Source of the DNA: Catenaria anguillulae PL171
Taxonomy: Eukaryota; Blastocladiomycota; Blastocladiomycetes; Blastocladiales; Catenariaceae
Length of the DNA stretch: 64,000 nt
NCBI GenBank assembly: GCA_002102555.1
Contig: MCFL01000059.1
Coordinates: 92,744-156,743 of the forward strand
Direction: 5' to 3'
Shown: piece by piece, positions 20,803-32,670 of the stretch
Numbering within the stretch: the stretch's first letter is position 1
How the letters are laid out: every line of letters starts with the position of its first letter
Program-made: the position numbers and the translations under genes
The notes under the pieces: generated by a model
Databases searched by the model: none
Seen by the model: the letters and a program-made list of their open reading frames with translations, nothing else
Told to the model about the DNA's origin: nothing

Positions 20803-23800
20803 TTACCCAAACCCACCAGCCCCTTGATGGGGCCCGGCCTGCCCGCCCCCCGTCACAAACCACGGCATCATGACTGGCGGCAGCCCCATCGAGTACGCCT
20901 GTGCGCCGCGATCGCCGTCCATGTACTTGGCTGGTGGGCCGCCCAAAGTGGACGATCGGGTGCTCGACGGGGGTGGGTGGGTCGCGAGAAATTCGCGCAA
21001 CGACATTTGCCGCGGGGACCCATGGCCGCCGTCTGCTGCACTGGACGAGTTGGGTTGCGGCGGCGCAAGTGGTGGAATTTGCCGAAGTAACGGCTGCTGG
21101 ACTGGGATTGGCGCCCGCAGAGGTTCCGATCTCGGTAGCGGAGGGGGAGGCGGAGGCGGAGGCGGCGTGGATGTTTGGTGCGCAAGTAGTCGGCAACGAA
21201 GCAGTTCGCGGAAACTTATCTGCGAGCTGCCCGCGCGACGCACGCACCGCGACAGGGCGTGAGGCGGGAGATGCAGGTTCCGGCTTGTGACGAGAGGGAG
21301 AGGTTGGTGGAGCGGGCGCTGGTGGCGTTGTTGAACCGGCAACGTCAAATGGATGCACGCCCGGCGGAGTTTCAACCAGAACCGAACACAAGTGCAGCGA
21401 AGACTGCGGCGTTGTGCACACGAGCGGAAACAATCCCTCTGTCAGTCGCGTCAGATTGATGCCGTCCTGAGAAGTGGGCAATCAGAGTGTGTCAGGATGG
21501 AAGGCTTTGAAAAAGTGGAATGAGGAGTATACACATACCACCCAGCCATTCTCGCGCTCGTTGTCACAAACACCAAATCCCCAAGACACAGTTCAATTTC
21601 ATCCTTCTGCTGCGGAATGTATGGATGCTCAACCACCCTGGGTTCGCCAAACACGTCCAGTACTGAATAGATTTGCATCGGGCTCGATGTCCTGCCATCG
21701 TCTATCCTGCGCACGGGTGAGTCTGGCGATTGCGTGGGGCTTGGGAATAAGCCGTGGGTGGATGATGGATGGATACAAAAGACGGGTCGATTGGTGGGGG
21801 TAGGATGGCCGAGACAAAATGTGGCTGGTGGCTGGGCATGGGAGGTGGGGGCGGCGCGTGGTACAGCGAAACGTTCGTCGGGATCGAGGCCGTGTCAATG
21901 TACCCAGACGAGTAAGTCCGCATCAATGCAACGGGGGATGGGTAAGCCGGCATGTCGGGCGTTGGCGGCACGGGTATGGCAACTGGGGACGCAAGTGCTT
22001 GCATGGACGAGTGCGGGTGGTGGATCGCGTAGGTGACAAGGCACCGTGGACCGACGTGGGCGACATTTGCACCGTGGGCGCCACTTGGCTCGGCGGATTG
22101 CTCGTGGAGCTTGCCACCATACCGGCCGAGCTGATGATGACGCTGGGTTTGTCGCCAAGCTTGGACTCCGAGTCTACCATATCCTTCGTCTTGGGCGTCT
22201 TGCGCCGGGTCGTGAGTCGCCGAGTCCACTTTTGCACCCTTCGCCCACTTTCGTCACAATCCCACCCCCCTCGCTAGGCGTGGCAACGGCCTCTTTCCTC
22301 GATCGCCTGCACCGCCGAAATGCATTCTCGAGCCACAGAAACCCGAGCCAAAACCGAAACGCTGCCCGCTCATGCACCGCCAAGTCATCCTCTCCGCCGA
22401 CTTTGCGATCACACCGTGGTACCGTGGCTGCCAGAATGATGAGCACAAGAAACGCCAGCCCAAGGACCAGGCCAACAATGGCACCAATCGGCCACGCATG
22501 CACTGGCAGGGGTTGAGTGCAGTAGTCAGTCTTGCACCCAAACACACACAGCTTTGCTTGGACCTCTGCCTCTTGCGCATAAGTGAACGAGTATGACGCT
22601 GCTGGGGCGCCGGGTGCTGCACTATTACCCAGGCCATTGCCGCCGCCACCACCACCACCTCTCCGCTGGTTCAGTGCCGCATCGTCGTGGGTCGTTGAAT
22701 CAACGGGCGCTCCCGCCGACGCACGCGCGGCCGCTTCGGCCACAAGCTTGCGTGTCCTTTGCGCGCTCAGCCCACACCCTTCTGCTTCCTCGGACACGGC
22801 CAGCGGACCGGCATCGTCGATCGCCTTGCCCACGAGCATTTGCAGGGCGTTGGTTGCCGTTGTGTTCCACCACGCTGGCGACGACGTCAACGGGCTTGAA
22901 ATCGGATCGCGCAGCGCAAGCGGCATGGATGCGGGGACGAAATCCACGTCCGAGCACTTGTCGAGATTCAAGGCTTTCGGACACACGCGCGGGAACACAG
23001 AGTACACTGCCGTGTCGAGCCAGTCGGCAGGCAACCTTGAGCCTGCGCCGTCAGCCAGCAAGAGCGTGTCGCGTACGCTTGTGGCGTACATGGTGCACAT
23101 GAACGTCGTGCGCAATGCAGACACGCCGTTCATGGGACACGCAGACGGTTGCGGCCTGGCCTGCTGTTGGGCAACGGGCGAGGAACGGCCCGTAACGGAT
23201 GCGAGCGGGCAAATGACGGGATCCAGCGTGGCATTGTTTGCCGTGAATGCGAGCTCGAGGCACGTCAGCGACTGAAAGTAGCGCAAGGGTGCATACAAGG
23301 TCGAGTTGGCGTCTGTGGCGTGCTGCTTGAGCGAGGGCGAGATGCGTGCCAGAATGTCGGTGATGGACTGTTGTTTCGGGAGCTGCTGGGACCATGCAGA
23401 TTTGCGAACCGTGATGAAGGAGGGTGGCCCGTTGATTTGGAAGGCGCCGCCCGGCGGTGAGGCTTCTTGTGGTCTCCGGCCCGAAGTGCTCGGGAGGTTG
23501 TTGTTTGGGTTTGGGTTTGCGGGTGAAGACAAGGAGGAAGACGATGACGATGAAGAAGTGGATGGGTCCGATGAGGCAGCCCAGTCGTAGCGGCAGAGAT
23601 CGAGATTGAGCGGGACGCATGAGTCGTCTCTGGATTGCTGGAACCACGGAGAAGGGGTGACGGGAGCGGGAGAAACGGACGAGAGCTGCAAGGCTGCAGA
23701 AAGAGAATCGCCAGAAGACGGGAGGAACTGCATTTGCGGCATTGGTGGCCGATCATTTGGGCGGGCAGCTGTCTGCGTACTGAGGGTTGCAGCAACAAGG

Positions 23801-24066
23801 AGAGCACTGAATACCATGAGCAGCAGCCGCGGAGGCCAAGATCCTCTGCAATGGCCAGTGTTTTTCTGGCAACTGCCGTCACGGTGGCTCTGTGGTGGGC
23901 AGGTGCCCGGGCAGATCGTGATCCAGCCCAGACGGACGCTCGTGGTGCTGCGGATGCGTCGGGATCTTGATATTGACGCTGCGGCGGCCGGTTCCGGACA
24001 GCAGCTGGGACAAGCGCCGCGGATACTCGGGCTGCTGGTGTGCATCATCATGGTGGCGAAGGGCAT
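20803..24066 (-). CDS. Single-pass membrane protein with Cys-containing ectodomain and cytoplasmic SH3 domain
   Basis: Frame open from 24066; the Met at 23817 (MVFSALLVAATLSTQTAA) gives a good signal peptide. A Ser/Pro-rich ectodomain with about a dozen Cys residues runs to a Gly-rich spacer. One helix follows (WPIGAIVGLVLGLAFLVLII) near 22410-22490. The cytoplasmic part crosses one or more introns between 21700 and 22240 (one probable 60-nt intron; others unresolved). It then enters an SH3 domain, VVEHPYIPQQKDEIELCLGD and VFVTTSARMAGWY, which after an intron (21467-21534) continues DGINLTRLTEGLFPLV. A Pro-rich tail, STPPPPPPPPPLP, and SPRQMSLREFLATHPP close the protein at 20803. The layout is that of a cortical signalling receptor or scaffold; function unknown. 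Confidence 0.75.
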
Positions 24067-24466
24067 GTGTATGGTTGTGGTGTTGGTGTCGGTGTCGGAG
24101 GTGGGCCATGGCGGTCAAGCATAGCGAAAAGTTGGAGCTGGGCGAGTGGCCGCACATGCGACGGTAATGCTCAGAGTGACTCAATCTGCCGACTTGGCCA
24201 CGCCCACACTATCCATCGATATTCTGCATTTCATGGCCATGGCCATGCGTCAACCGCACACTAACATTAATGCCATTGGCCACGGTGGGCCACCACCCCC
24301 AGTATATCATATGTAGAATTTTGGAAGGTTGCCGAAACTCGCGTGTGGCGCTCCACGTGCCTGAATCCGGATGCCCGTCCGTTTCGTGTCCGCACCGCCC
24401 ACTCGGCTTCAGAGACGTGCAACGACAATGAGGTGCCACGCGTCAGTTGACAACGCTCAGACAAAC
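24067..24466. other. Intergenic region
   Basis: About 400 bp between the SH3 membrane protein's 5' side and the 3' end of the membrane paralogue. No gene supported. Confidence 0.5.
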
Positions 24467-26207
24467 TCAGCTGACTGGTTTCGTGTCGTTACAGAAACAC
24501 GAGGGCGGCATCCACATGCCACCGTACAGCATGGGACGTACTGTGTACCCAGACTCATATCTCGGTACAATAAAAGTGCGTCGCGCGCAGCCTTTATCCA
24601 ACAGTATAAGCTTCTCCATGAGCGGATCTTGATCCATCTGCTCGGCTGTTTTGAGACTTTGGAGCTTTTGCGCCTTGTGCCACCAAGGACGTCCCCAAAA
24701 TGACCGGGCCCGCTCTCTCCGTCGTTTGTTTTCGTTGCTGTGACCCGCCCGTTGCGAGATTCCCCTGTTGGCGAAACTGGGAGCTGCGTGTGGCATTACC
24801 TGAGCGCATAGTGTCATTGAGGAACTCGAGGAACCTGTGGACATCACGTTGAAGCTCAACATGTCAGTTGTAGTTGATTTTCTCGAGAGAGTTTGGTGAA
24901 AACTGTGGCTCAATCGCACTTGCAGAAAGTATGGAGGCGGATAGCACCTGCTGTGAAGGACCTACAACGGAAGAAAAAAAAATATTGAAAGGTAAGATGG
25001 GATGGAATAATGAATTTGAAAAAAAAGGTCGAGGAGAGGATTTGACGTACAGTCCGTAATGTGGGTCAATTGAAGAGTTGAATGTGTACAACAGGTTAGC
25101 ACCGATGATCAATAGGCACTCTAGAACAAGTTCCACTTGGACTCGCTTCAACCCATTGGCCAAGCCGTAACGCAACCCTCCCTGGGTTGATCCAGCCCGT
25201 CCGTGCTGAGATCTTGCAAATGGATGACAAATGCGAGCGAGATAGCGAAATTGACCATGCCGTCGACTTGAGAACGAGTTGGGTGGAGTCCAATCAGTCA
25301 ACTGGCAGGTTTGCACAAGAAAGGTTGGTCCGTGCCAGAAAAAAAACCGTACATTGTGTACCGACTGTGCGGGTATCATGTCAATCCTGTGAGATTATCA
25401 TCCAGTCCCAAGCGAGAGGGACGAAAGCAGTTCGTACATGGCATTATTGACAGGACAACCGGAACCAATGGATGAAAAGGCGGAACGGAGAGCAAAACCA
25501 TCCCACACCCAAAGCAAAACGCGCCATCCACAACTGCCAGAGCAATCAGCACCTTGTGAAGGACAGGCCGAGTCGAGCTTGTCTTCATCTTGTACAGCCT
25601 TTGCATGTACCTCGAATGAATCAGCGGACGCAATGAGAACGTGGCGAATCATCTTGCTGCACAATCCACAGTACCTGGAAGCATTTAGAGCAATGAATGA
25701 TGTTGCCAACACAACTTGAAGCACGGTGATTGTCATCATTGCCGCCATAAAGTCTTGAAGCGTTTGTCCAAGGCGCAAGGACATGAAATAGATGATGACA
25801 TCCACTGCCCACCCGATTGAAATGCACCCCAGAGCAAGATAGAACTTGGATTTTGTCGTTGCAAACAAGCGCAGCGCTCGAAGCCCAATGAACAAGTTGA
25901 AAGCTGGAAGATAGCCCAAAAAGAAGGATCCGCCATGCCAGGTGAATCGTGACTATGATGCGGATGTGGGAGGTGATGATAATCAGCGATTAACGTTCGC
26001 GCCGGGCACACAGGCACTGACGTTGATGACTGTCGCGACTTCGACCACATCATACATTCGTGATTGACATGTTGCAAGAGACAGGCTGGAGTGTGTTGAA
26101 GTTTGCTCAGAATTGGGATCAGAGGAGGAAATGGTAAATGCTTGAGGTTGTCTGGGATCCGACGAATAGGACGTTTGGGTGCATTCAAGGGGCGAGAATG
26201 CTTCCAT
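24467..26207 (-). CDS. Multi-pass membrane protein of unknown family (paralogue of 14177-15568)
   Basis: Exon 1 is 25995-26207 (MEAFSPLECTQTSYSS to VCVPGAN-type end, with a candidate helix DVVEVATVINVSACV). It joins in phase 0 to 25952, SRFTWHGGSFFLGYLPAFNL. Helices resemble the paralogue: KSKFYLALGCISIGWAVDVI, VLQVVLATSFIALNAS, then RPVLHKVLIALAVVDGAF and KRVQVELVLECLLIIGANLL with SIDPHYGL. The tail differs: an intron rich in T precedes a Ser-rich and basic region (TDMLSFNVMSTGSSSSSM, HSNENKRRRERARSF) ending near 24467. The 3' exon borders are approximate. Exon 1 overlaps the end of the open frame of the F-box gene on the same strand by about 23 nt. Family not recognised; a seven-helix topology is inferred. 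Confidence 0.68.
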
Positions 26208-29200
26208 CACTTGTGTTCGGGAATCGGATTCCGCCGTTGGCTGAGGACACAGAGAGTGTGAAAAATAAGCACACAAAAATGTCCTGAGGTTGGCTGGGAA
26301 TTGTGTTATGTGTACATCCGCATGCAAACCCTGCATCGGCAACTGGGAGCAGCCAAGCAGGAGGATATCTGCGGCAGCATTCTTTTTCCCTTTCTCCGTC
26401 GAGTGTCTGTATTGTATCGTATGGTGGGGATGATTTCAAATGTGTGAAGGCATATACATAGTTGGCGTTGTTCGCGCACTTCACGATTGCGTCAAATGGA
26501 GGTGTGTCGGCAATCAAGGGCTCATGGGTCAAGAAAATTACATGCCAGAGAGCATGTGAGTGAAGTGGATACATGTAACCCAATGAAGTGTATCTAACAC
26601 ATAAATACGAAAGGTCAACCGACACAGTTGAGAGACACGTAATCTTCAACTCGTCAATCGTTGTCTTGACCAACTCAACATCCTTTGCCGTCGCCAGCAA
26701 CCCAAACGGTCTGACCTCCAAGGCAACCGACCGCGGCTCTAAGTCGGCCAGCAACTGCGCAAGCGTTGCCGCCACCAGCGTCGCATCCCGTTTCCCGTAT
26801 GGCAAACGGGCAACCTTGACAACAACCGACTCCTTGACTGCACCTGGACCCAATCGAACTGGATACCCGCCGCCGCCCATCTCGCGGCCAATCAAGGCCC
26901 GCCAGCTTTTGCGGTTCTCAAACGAGCCTATGAAATGCATCGTGAGCGACTTGGCCGACACCAACCTCATTCCCCGATCGGTGTCATCCACATTGTCAAC
27001 GCGCACAAACTTGACACCCACGCTCGGGCAAAGCAACGGATGCGTCACCAGCTCAACCATCCCAGGCACCACATATCCACCATGCGTCCCACGACCCACG
27101 ACCAACCGCTGCAGCCGCGGAATCAATGTGCGCACGGGATCCAACCTGGGCAACCCCGAAACCAAGTGCATTGAGCGCAAGTTTGGAAACGCTAGCCCAT
27201 CCAACTCGAACACATGGGCCTGCGCGGCCATGTGCAGCTCGAGCGACTCGAGATGTACAAACTCGAGCGGCGCATCGGGCGTCCAGGTGGCCAAGGCCAC
27301 AGTCGAGTTCTCGTGCGAGTTGCGCGTTGCGTGAATGGCGAGGTGCTTGAGGCTCGGTACTTGGCGGAGGATGCGCGGCCAGGTAAAGTGGTTGAACCGC
27401 GCAAGGTGCAGAGTGAGCCGAGTCAGGTGCGAGTAGTGCCGGCCCAGAACTGGGGTCCCATAGAATAGATCCGAGTTGGTTTTGCGCGACTTGTGCAGTG
27501 TAAGCGACGTGAGCCCCGGGAATGTGGCGTGCAAGTGCAGGTCCTTGAACAGGTCGAATTGGATTTCGACGTGGGTGACAGTAGAGGAAAAGACTTGCTT
27601 TGGGCGGCGGCGGGCAGGGCCGTCAAACAAGATGTAGTCGACCGATGGAATGCAGAGCGACTCGAGGTGTGCGAGTTGGCCAAGCTGAGCCATTTCGTTG
27701 GGCGTCAAGTAGTGCGTCACGCGCCGGCCCTTGTACCCGAATGGAATCGAGAAATGTGTCAGGTTGGGCATGTGCGCTAAAGGGAGCTTGGGAAGCGCAA
27801 TTGAATGTCCGTCGGGGCCATTGTCGGGCTGGTCGTGCAGATCCGTGAGCGTGAAATGAGTCAGCGCTGGGAATGCGTAGGACGTAAGGGCCAGCGTTGA
27901 TGATAAGGGGCTGGGGATGGGCGGAAAGAGGGTTTCGAGCCAGTTGGGGGTAAACCACTCAGCTGCGATTTGGCACGACAAGACGAGCGATGTCAAGGCG
28001 GGCATGTGGATCGGGAATGGGCCGTCCACCCAACTCCAACTCGAAAGCGCAAAGTCGAGGACAAGCCGAGTGAGGACGGAGCTTGTGAAAAGCGGGTTGA
28101 TGGAACAACTTGCACCCGCCGCAACGGATCGGAAGCCAATGCCGCCATACCCTTGCTCATCAAATCGAACCAAGTTTGGCAGCTTGGAAATGACGGAATG
28201 GAAATCGCTGTCGCGGTCAAACCCTTCGTCATGCAATACGCGAATGGTGCGGGTATGGTTGGTGAAATGCGGGCAGTAGTGGCAGCCGTTGACAAATGCC
28301 CAGTCGAAATGACAAATGTGGTCAAAATGATGGGTGAGTGGCGAGTAGAATGTTGATGTCGTCTGCCCAGAGATGGTGTAGAAGCGAAGCGTGTGGACAC
28401 GAGAGCCTGGGATGGTTTCGAGAAAGCGCAAGTAATTGCCAAGAAGCATGTCGGGCGGGTACTCGTGGTTGAAGTGGCCCAAGTTGAGATCTGGGTCCAA
28501 GTCATCCACTGTCAGCTCGGTGACAAGGTGAAGAGGGTAGGGCACGAGGATGAGACCATCTTGAATGCGAATGTTGGATATTGGCCGACCCCACAACGAA
28601 GAAATGCCTCGGGCGACAACATCAAGGCGGCTGGCATCGTTGGTGGCCGAGCTCGTGTGACCAAGCTCATGCTCCACCAACGACGCAAAGTACAATCCGC
28701 CTTCGAACACGACCAACGGATAGAGAAAAGGGTAGTGTTGGGCAGAAACTTTGCGGATACGGGTCGCAAGTGTCTGGTTTGCGAGTGGCCGGTTGTAGCA
28801 AGGAAACACACACGACTCGACCACTTGCCGGTGCCGCTGCACCAATTTTTGATGGATGTGCTGCTCATCTAGAGTTGGGCTTTCGAGCTTCCATGGTCGG
28901 ACCAAACGCTTTTCTTGCACTTGGGCACCACTGCCACTGCCTGTGCTGTCGAACGAGGCGTTTTCGGCAAACGTTGTTGGCTCGGACCCCGATGATGGTG
29001 TTTGGGTCGATGCGGTGCCCGTGGTTGTCGAGCTGCGGAAGACGAGCGTCAAGTTATGCCAAACAACGGGATGAGCTGCTTGGTATGCCGCCTTGCATGT
29101 CCATCCAAAACGGGCCAAGTCTCGCCATCGACCAGTGTGGGGTTGAGCGACAATGGCTTCGACAAGCAGGTGCCAAAGTTCAGAAGGGAGGGCAGCGGAC

Positions 29201-29232
29201 TGTGTGTGTGTCATGATGCATTGGGTCTTCAT
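26185..29232 (-). CDS. F-box-like / leucine-rich-repeat protein
   Basis: Very long uninterrupted frame, starting MKTQCIMTHTQ at 29232 or the next Met at 29214. The N-terminal LPSELWHLLVEAIV, then WRDLARFGWTCKAAY and VVWHNLTLV, fits an F-box or F-box-like motif, which normally recruits Skp1. The remaining ~800 residues contain many irregular leucine-rich segments (for example FPALTHFTLTDL, FPGLTSLTLHKSRK, FVHLESLELHM), as in substrate-recognition domains of SCF ubiquitin ligases. Coding character is clear to about 26600. The final ~140 residues may be an unspliced intron or 3' sequence, because they run into exon 1 of the next gene. No function can be assigned beyond probable substrate adaptor. 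Confidence 0.75.
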   Translation of the reverse strand: MKTQCIMTHTQSAALPSELWHLLVEAIVAQPHTGRWRDLARFGWTCKAAYQAAHPVVWHNLTLVFRSSTTTGTASTQTPSSGSEPTTFAENASFDSTGSGSGAQVQEKRLVRPWKLESPTLDEQHIHQKLVQRHRQVVESCVFPCYNRPLANQTLATRIRKVSAQHYPFLYPLVVFEGGLYFASLVEHELGHTSSATNDASRLDVVARGISSLWGRPISNIRIQDGLILVPYPLHLVTELTVDDLDPDLNLGHFNHEYPPDMLLGNYLRFLETIPGSRVHTLRFYTISGQTTSTFYSPLTHHFDHICHFDWAFVNGCHYCPHFTNHTRTIRVLHDEGFDRDSDFHSVISKLPNLVRFDEQGYGGIGFRSVAAGASCSINPLFTSSVLTRLVLDFALSSWSWVDGPFPIHMPALTSLVLSCQIAAEWFTPNWLETLFPPIPSPLSSTLALTSYAFPALTHFTLTDLHDQPDNGPDGHSIALPKLPLAHMPNLTHFSIPFGYKGRRVTHYLTPNEMAQLGQLAHLESLCIPSVDYILFDGPARRRPKQVFSSTVTHVEIQFDLFKDLHLHATFPGLTSLTLHKSRKTNSDLFYGTPVLGRHYSHLTRLTLHLARFNHFTWPRILRQVPSLKHLAIHATRNSHENSTVALATWTPDAPLEFVHLESLELHMAAQAHVFELDGLAFPNLRSMHLVSGLPRLDPVRTLIPRLQRLVVGRGTHGGYVVPGMVELVTHPLLCPSVGVKFVRVDNVDDTDRGMRLVSAKSLTMHFIGSFENRKSWRALIGREMGGGGYPVRLGPGAVKESVVVKVARLPYGKRDATLVAATLAQLLADLEPRSVALEVRPFGLLATAKDVELVKTTIDELKITCLSTVSVDLSYLCVRYTSLGYMYPLHSHALWHVIFLTHEPLIADTPPFDAIVKCANNANYVYAFTHLKSSPPYDTIQTLDGEREKECCRRYPPAWLLPVADAGFACGCTHNTIPSQPQDIFVCLFFTLSVSSANGGIRFPNTSDGSILAP

Positions 29233-29506
29233 TCTTCTTCCTACATAGGGGCAATATTCATTGTGAGCAGGATACAGTGACACATATGCATGGCAAATGT
29301 CTACGATTTGTGTTGGGCAGGCGAGCTCATGAAACATCGCCCACGCAGTGAGTCACACATTTTCCATGCCACTTCAAGTGCCTCCACGACAGGTGCAAAA
29401 TACATGTGGCCATACAGGAATCATCATTGCATCAAGACAGTTGTTGGGAAACACTTCTGCAACTCTTATCATTCCACCCGATCTGAAGCAACAAAAGGAT
29501 TCCACG

Positions 29507-31416
29507 CTACACCTCCACAGCCGTTCCGACCTGACCTTTCTCCTCTCCCTCCTGCTCACCGCCCGCGACCAACCCGATAAACTGCGGCGGCAACTCCTCA
29601 CCCTCATCGGGAATGCCCGAAAACTCGTCGCCAAACTCGGCCTCGAGCTCTTCACCTGTTCCTTCAATCGGCTCGCTAACAAGCTCATCGCCCGTGCCTT
29701 CAATCGGCTCGCCCACCAGCTCGCCCTCGCCTTCGCCAGGTGCACCAATGACTTCACCGCCGTCACCCGCTGCAGGCGGCTCCTCCGGCTGGACTGGCGC
29801 GGGCGGCGCCAAGCCGTTTCCGTTTCCGTTTCCGTTTCCGGCGTCCGCGCCGCCAATGAACAAGAACCGGTTGGGCGATCCGCGAAGGTCTCCACGCACA
29901 ATACCGGGCGTGGCCGACGACAAGAGCTGTTGAGTGGCTTGCTCGCGAGACATGCCTTGGCCCATGAGTACGGCCATGACGCCGGCAACGTGTGGGCTGG
30001 CCATGGATGTGCCTGTTGGTCAACATGCAATCGAGCCGAGGATGAGTTGATCAAGTTTGGCCGCGTGGGAAATGGGACGTGTGTTCTCATGGGACGTACC
30101 GCTAAGGACGGCGGATGCTTGCGAGTTTGCCCTGGCAGATTCAATGTTGACGCCAGGACCTGGACAGACATGTATCGACAGAGGAGGTGAGCATTATATT
30201 TGAGCGAGCAACGTGTGAGTGCGAGTGCACAGTTCAGCGTACCGAAAATGTCGGTGCAAGAGCCAAAGTTGGAGAAAGACGCAATGGTATCGGTGCGTGG
30301 ATCGGCTGAATGTGAGACAATGTTGGACATGGTCAGTGAGCATCCTATCGAAAACGCATTTGTATGAGACAAGAACCGATAACGTACTTGCGCCAACAGT
30401 AATAGCCTCAGGAACAAATGCAGGCGACACGTTGCACGCATCCTGTGCCTCATTTCCAGCTGTAAAGTCTAGTCAGCAAAGAGAACCCCGGTCATATCAT
30501 CGAAAAGACCGCAGCAACGAACCGGCAACTACAACAGCGATGCCTTGGCCCGTCAGCGCTTGAATCGCTCGCTGTGTCGTCGTCTCATCGCCGGGGGCCT
30601 TTGGCCCGCCGAGCGACATGTTCAACACACTCGGGCGGCGGCGCTGCTGAACCGTCTGCGACACGAGCTGCATGGCTTGCAAGACGGCGATTTGCGACGA
30701 GGAGCCCGTGCGATCAAACACTTTGATGCACAGCACGTTGGCTTTGCGAGCGATACCGAACCGGGCGCCAGCACTGGATAGAAACATCCAAGAGAAAAAG
30801 TGAGTTGAACGTCCTTGTCTCAAGTCGAATCCAGTCCGAAAGAAATAGCGTTCACGCACGCTGTAGCGGAAACATGTGTGCCATGCCCATTCAAATCCTG
30901 CTGCCCCTCGCCCGTCAAATCCCTGACGAGCGTGGCCCTGCCCTGCAACTCTGGATGATTCACGTCGCACCCGGAATCAATCACATACACGTCCGCGCCC
31001 TCGCCCGCAGAGTCCGGAAACGTAAACCTGCCATCGAGGCCCTGGCGCGCATCAATGCGGTCGAGCCCCGGCACGGCCCCGTTTTGCGTGGCATACAACT
31101 TCCACTTAATTTCGGGCTCCACGTTGCGTACATTGGACTTTGCAGCTTGCATGATTTTTGCGCGCATTTGCGGGCCGGGGTCGGGCAGCGCTACGGCTCG
31201 GAACGTTGAACCAACGTCCATGCGCTGGAGGCGTGAACGCAGGTCTGGCAAGTTGGCTTCTTGCGCGTACAGTTGCGACAGAGTCGACACGGTCGATTCC
31301 CAGTCGGCCGTTGATGAGAATTCGACCAGAATTTGGCCCGAGCGCGCGGGAGCGGCGTGCGCGGCGGTCGACAGGAAAAGCGCCACGAGAGCGAGTGTGA
31401 GTGCGAGGCGAGACAT
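29507..31416 (-). CDS. Secreted subtilisin-like serine protease (S8) with acidic C-terminal extension
   Basis: Six exons: complement(29507..30012, 30100..30159, 30243..30305, 30388..30459, 30523..30773, 30860..31416), all GT-AG and in frame, 502 residues. The signal peptide MSRLALTLALVALFLSTAAHA starts at 31416 and is followed by an I9 propeptide. The catalytic triad is complete: DSGCDVNHPE, HGTHVSAT, and GTSMASPHVAGVM across the last intron; AAGNEAQDACNVSPA supplies the oxyanion Asn. The protease core is followed by ~110 residues rich in Gly and Glu with an imperfect repeat (GEPIEGTGDELVSEPIEGTG). The extension is absent from classical proteinase K. Paralogue of the partial gene at the left edge. 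Probably a secreted degradative enzyme. Confidence 0.96.
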
Positions 31417-32670
31417 CTTGAGGGAGTGTTTTTGGTTTGGTTTGGTAGAATAAAAAAGCGACCAGTCTAAGCTCGACAGCCAGTGTACGAGGGTCTCTTG
31501 AAAGTGGGTTCGTTGTTGAAGTGAGGTGTGCTTGACAACCAGGGCAAATCTTGAGTTGGTTCTTGAAAGTGACAAAGGTATTTCGTGGGCCAGCACGATA
31601 CTTGAGAATTGTGAATGGAGACAGGTCTGCATGAAAAGGGAGGGATAATTGAGGCGGCGGCGGACATGCGCCGGCTATATAAATACAGCAGTCGGGTGCC
31701 TCTGACCGTCACTGACCCGATGACCAAGGAACGCCCCCGTTGCCAGCCTGCATTTTGCCTGGGCTTCATATCACATTGCCTGGCCAACCGTTCTTGCGAA
31801 GATTGCCGAGTGGCAAGAGTATTGCCGGCAACTGTGTGTGCTTGACGCTATTGCGAGCAAGTCATGGATTACGAGGCTGATGGGCCGAAGCAAGTTGGCG
31901 ACTGGATGGGGCAGGTCATGAAGGCTGGAGCGACGCGTAATGACGCGTGCGTAGCTGTCTCACATGAATTACTTCGACCTTTCAAGCTGGTCGCCTCAAA
32001 TCGGGAAGCGAGACGTTTGGGATATCAGGCCGACGGATCGCGCATTTCGGGACGAATATGGCAGCTCTCACGAGCTTGTGACCTATGAGTAAATGGCGTC
32101 ACACGAGCTGAACTTCGTTTCGTGCCTCCGGTTCAGATTACACCTTCCGCAGTTTGGGCTGTCCGTACAAATCGTTAGTAGCGGATCGCGTTGGGAACAA
32201 GAAGCCTTATGTAGCTGAAGTGTGTTGCCGTTGCAAGTTGCAACGTAAGACAAGTGCCGCTGCAACGGAATACAAGCCGGGATCCGATGGGGGACCGATG
32301 TTGAAGTTGGCATGGGGGCTAATTTATAGAATTCGAACGCAAAACACGAAAAGAATGGGGGATAGAATACAGTGGGACCGGGGAAAATACATGATGTATG
32401 GATCCAGGTGAGAAAAGGACTATCGAAATGGAGTGTGAGGGGAAAACGGGGTGATGGGAGAAACGAAAAAAGAGTGGAGGAAAAAAAAGGCCATGGTGGA
32501 AAAGAGTACACATTGCGACAATGAGGGCGAACTGGCGACATTAGTGGGGGACAAGAAGGGAAACGGCATCAAACGAATAACAAAACAAAACGCAAAGGCA
32601 ATGAAGGATCCAAATGCGCAGGGCAAACCGATACACAAGCTCGGGAATCTAAAGAGACAAGGCCTCACCC
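31417..32670. other. Intergenic region upstream of subtilisin
   Basis: About 1.25 kb with no supported gene. At 32283-32305 the sequence ccgatgggggaccgatg matches 17 bases inside the MULE terminal repeat, a possible relic. 32330-32620 is A-rich on the plus strand. Confidence 0.5.
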
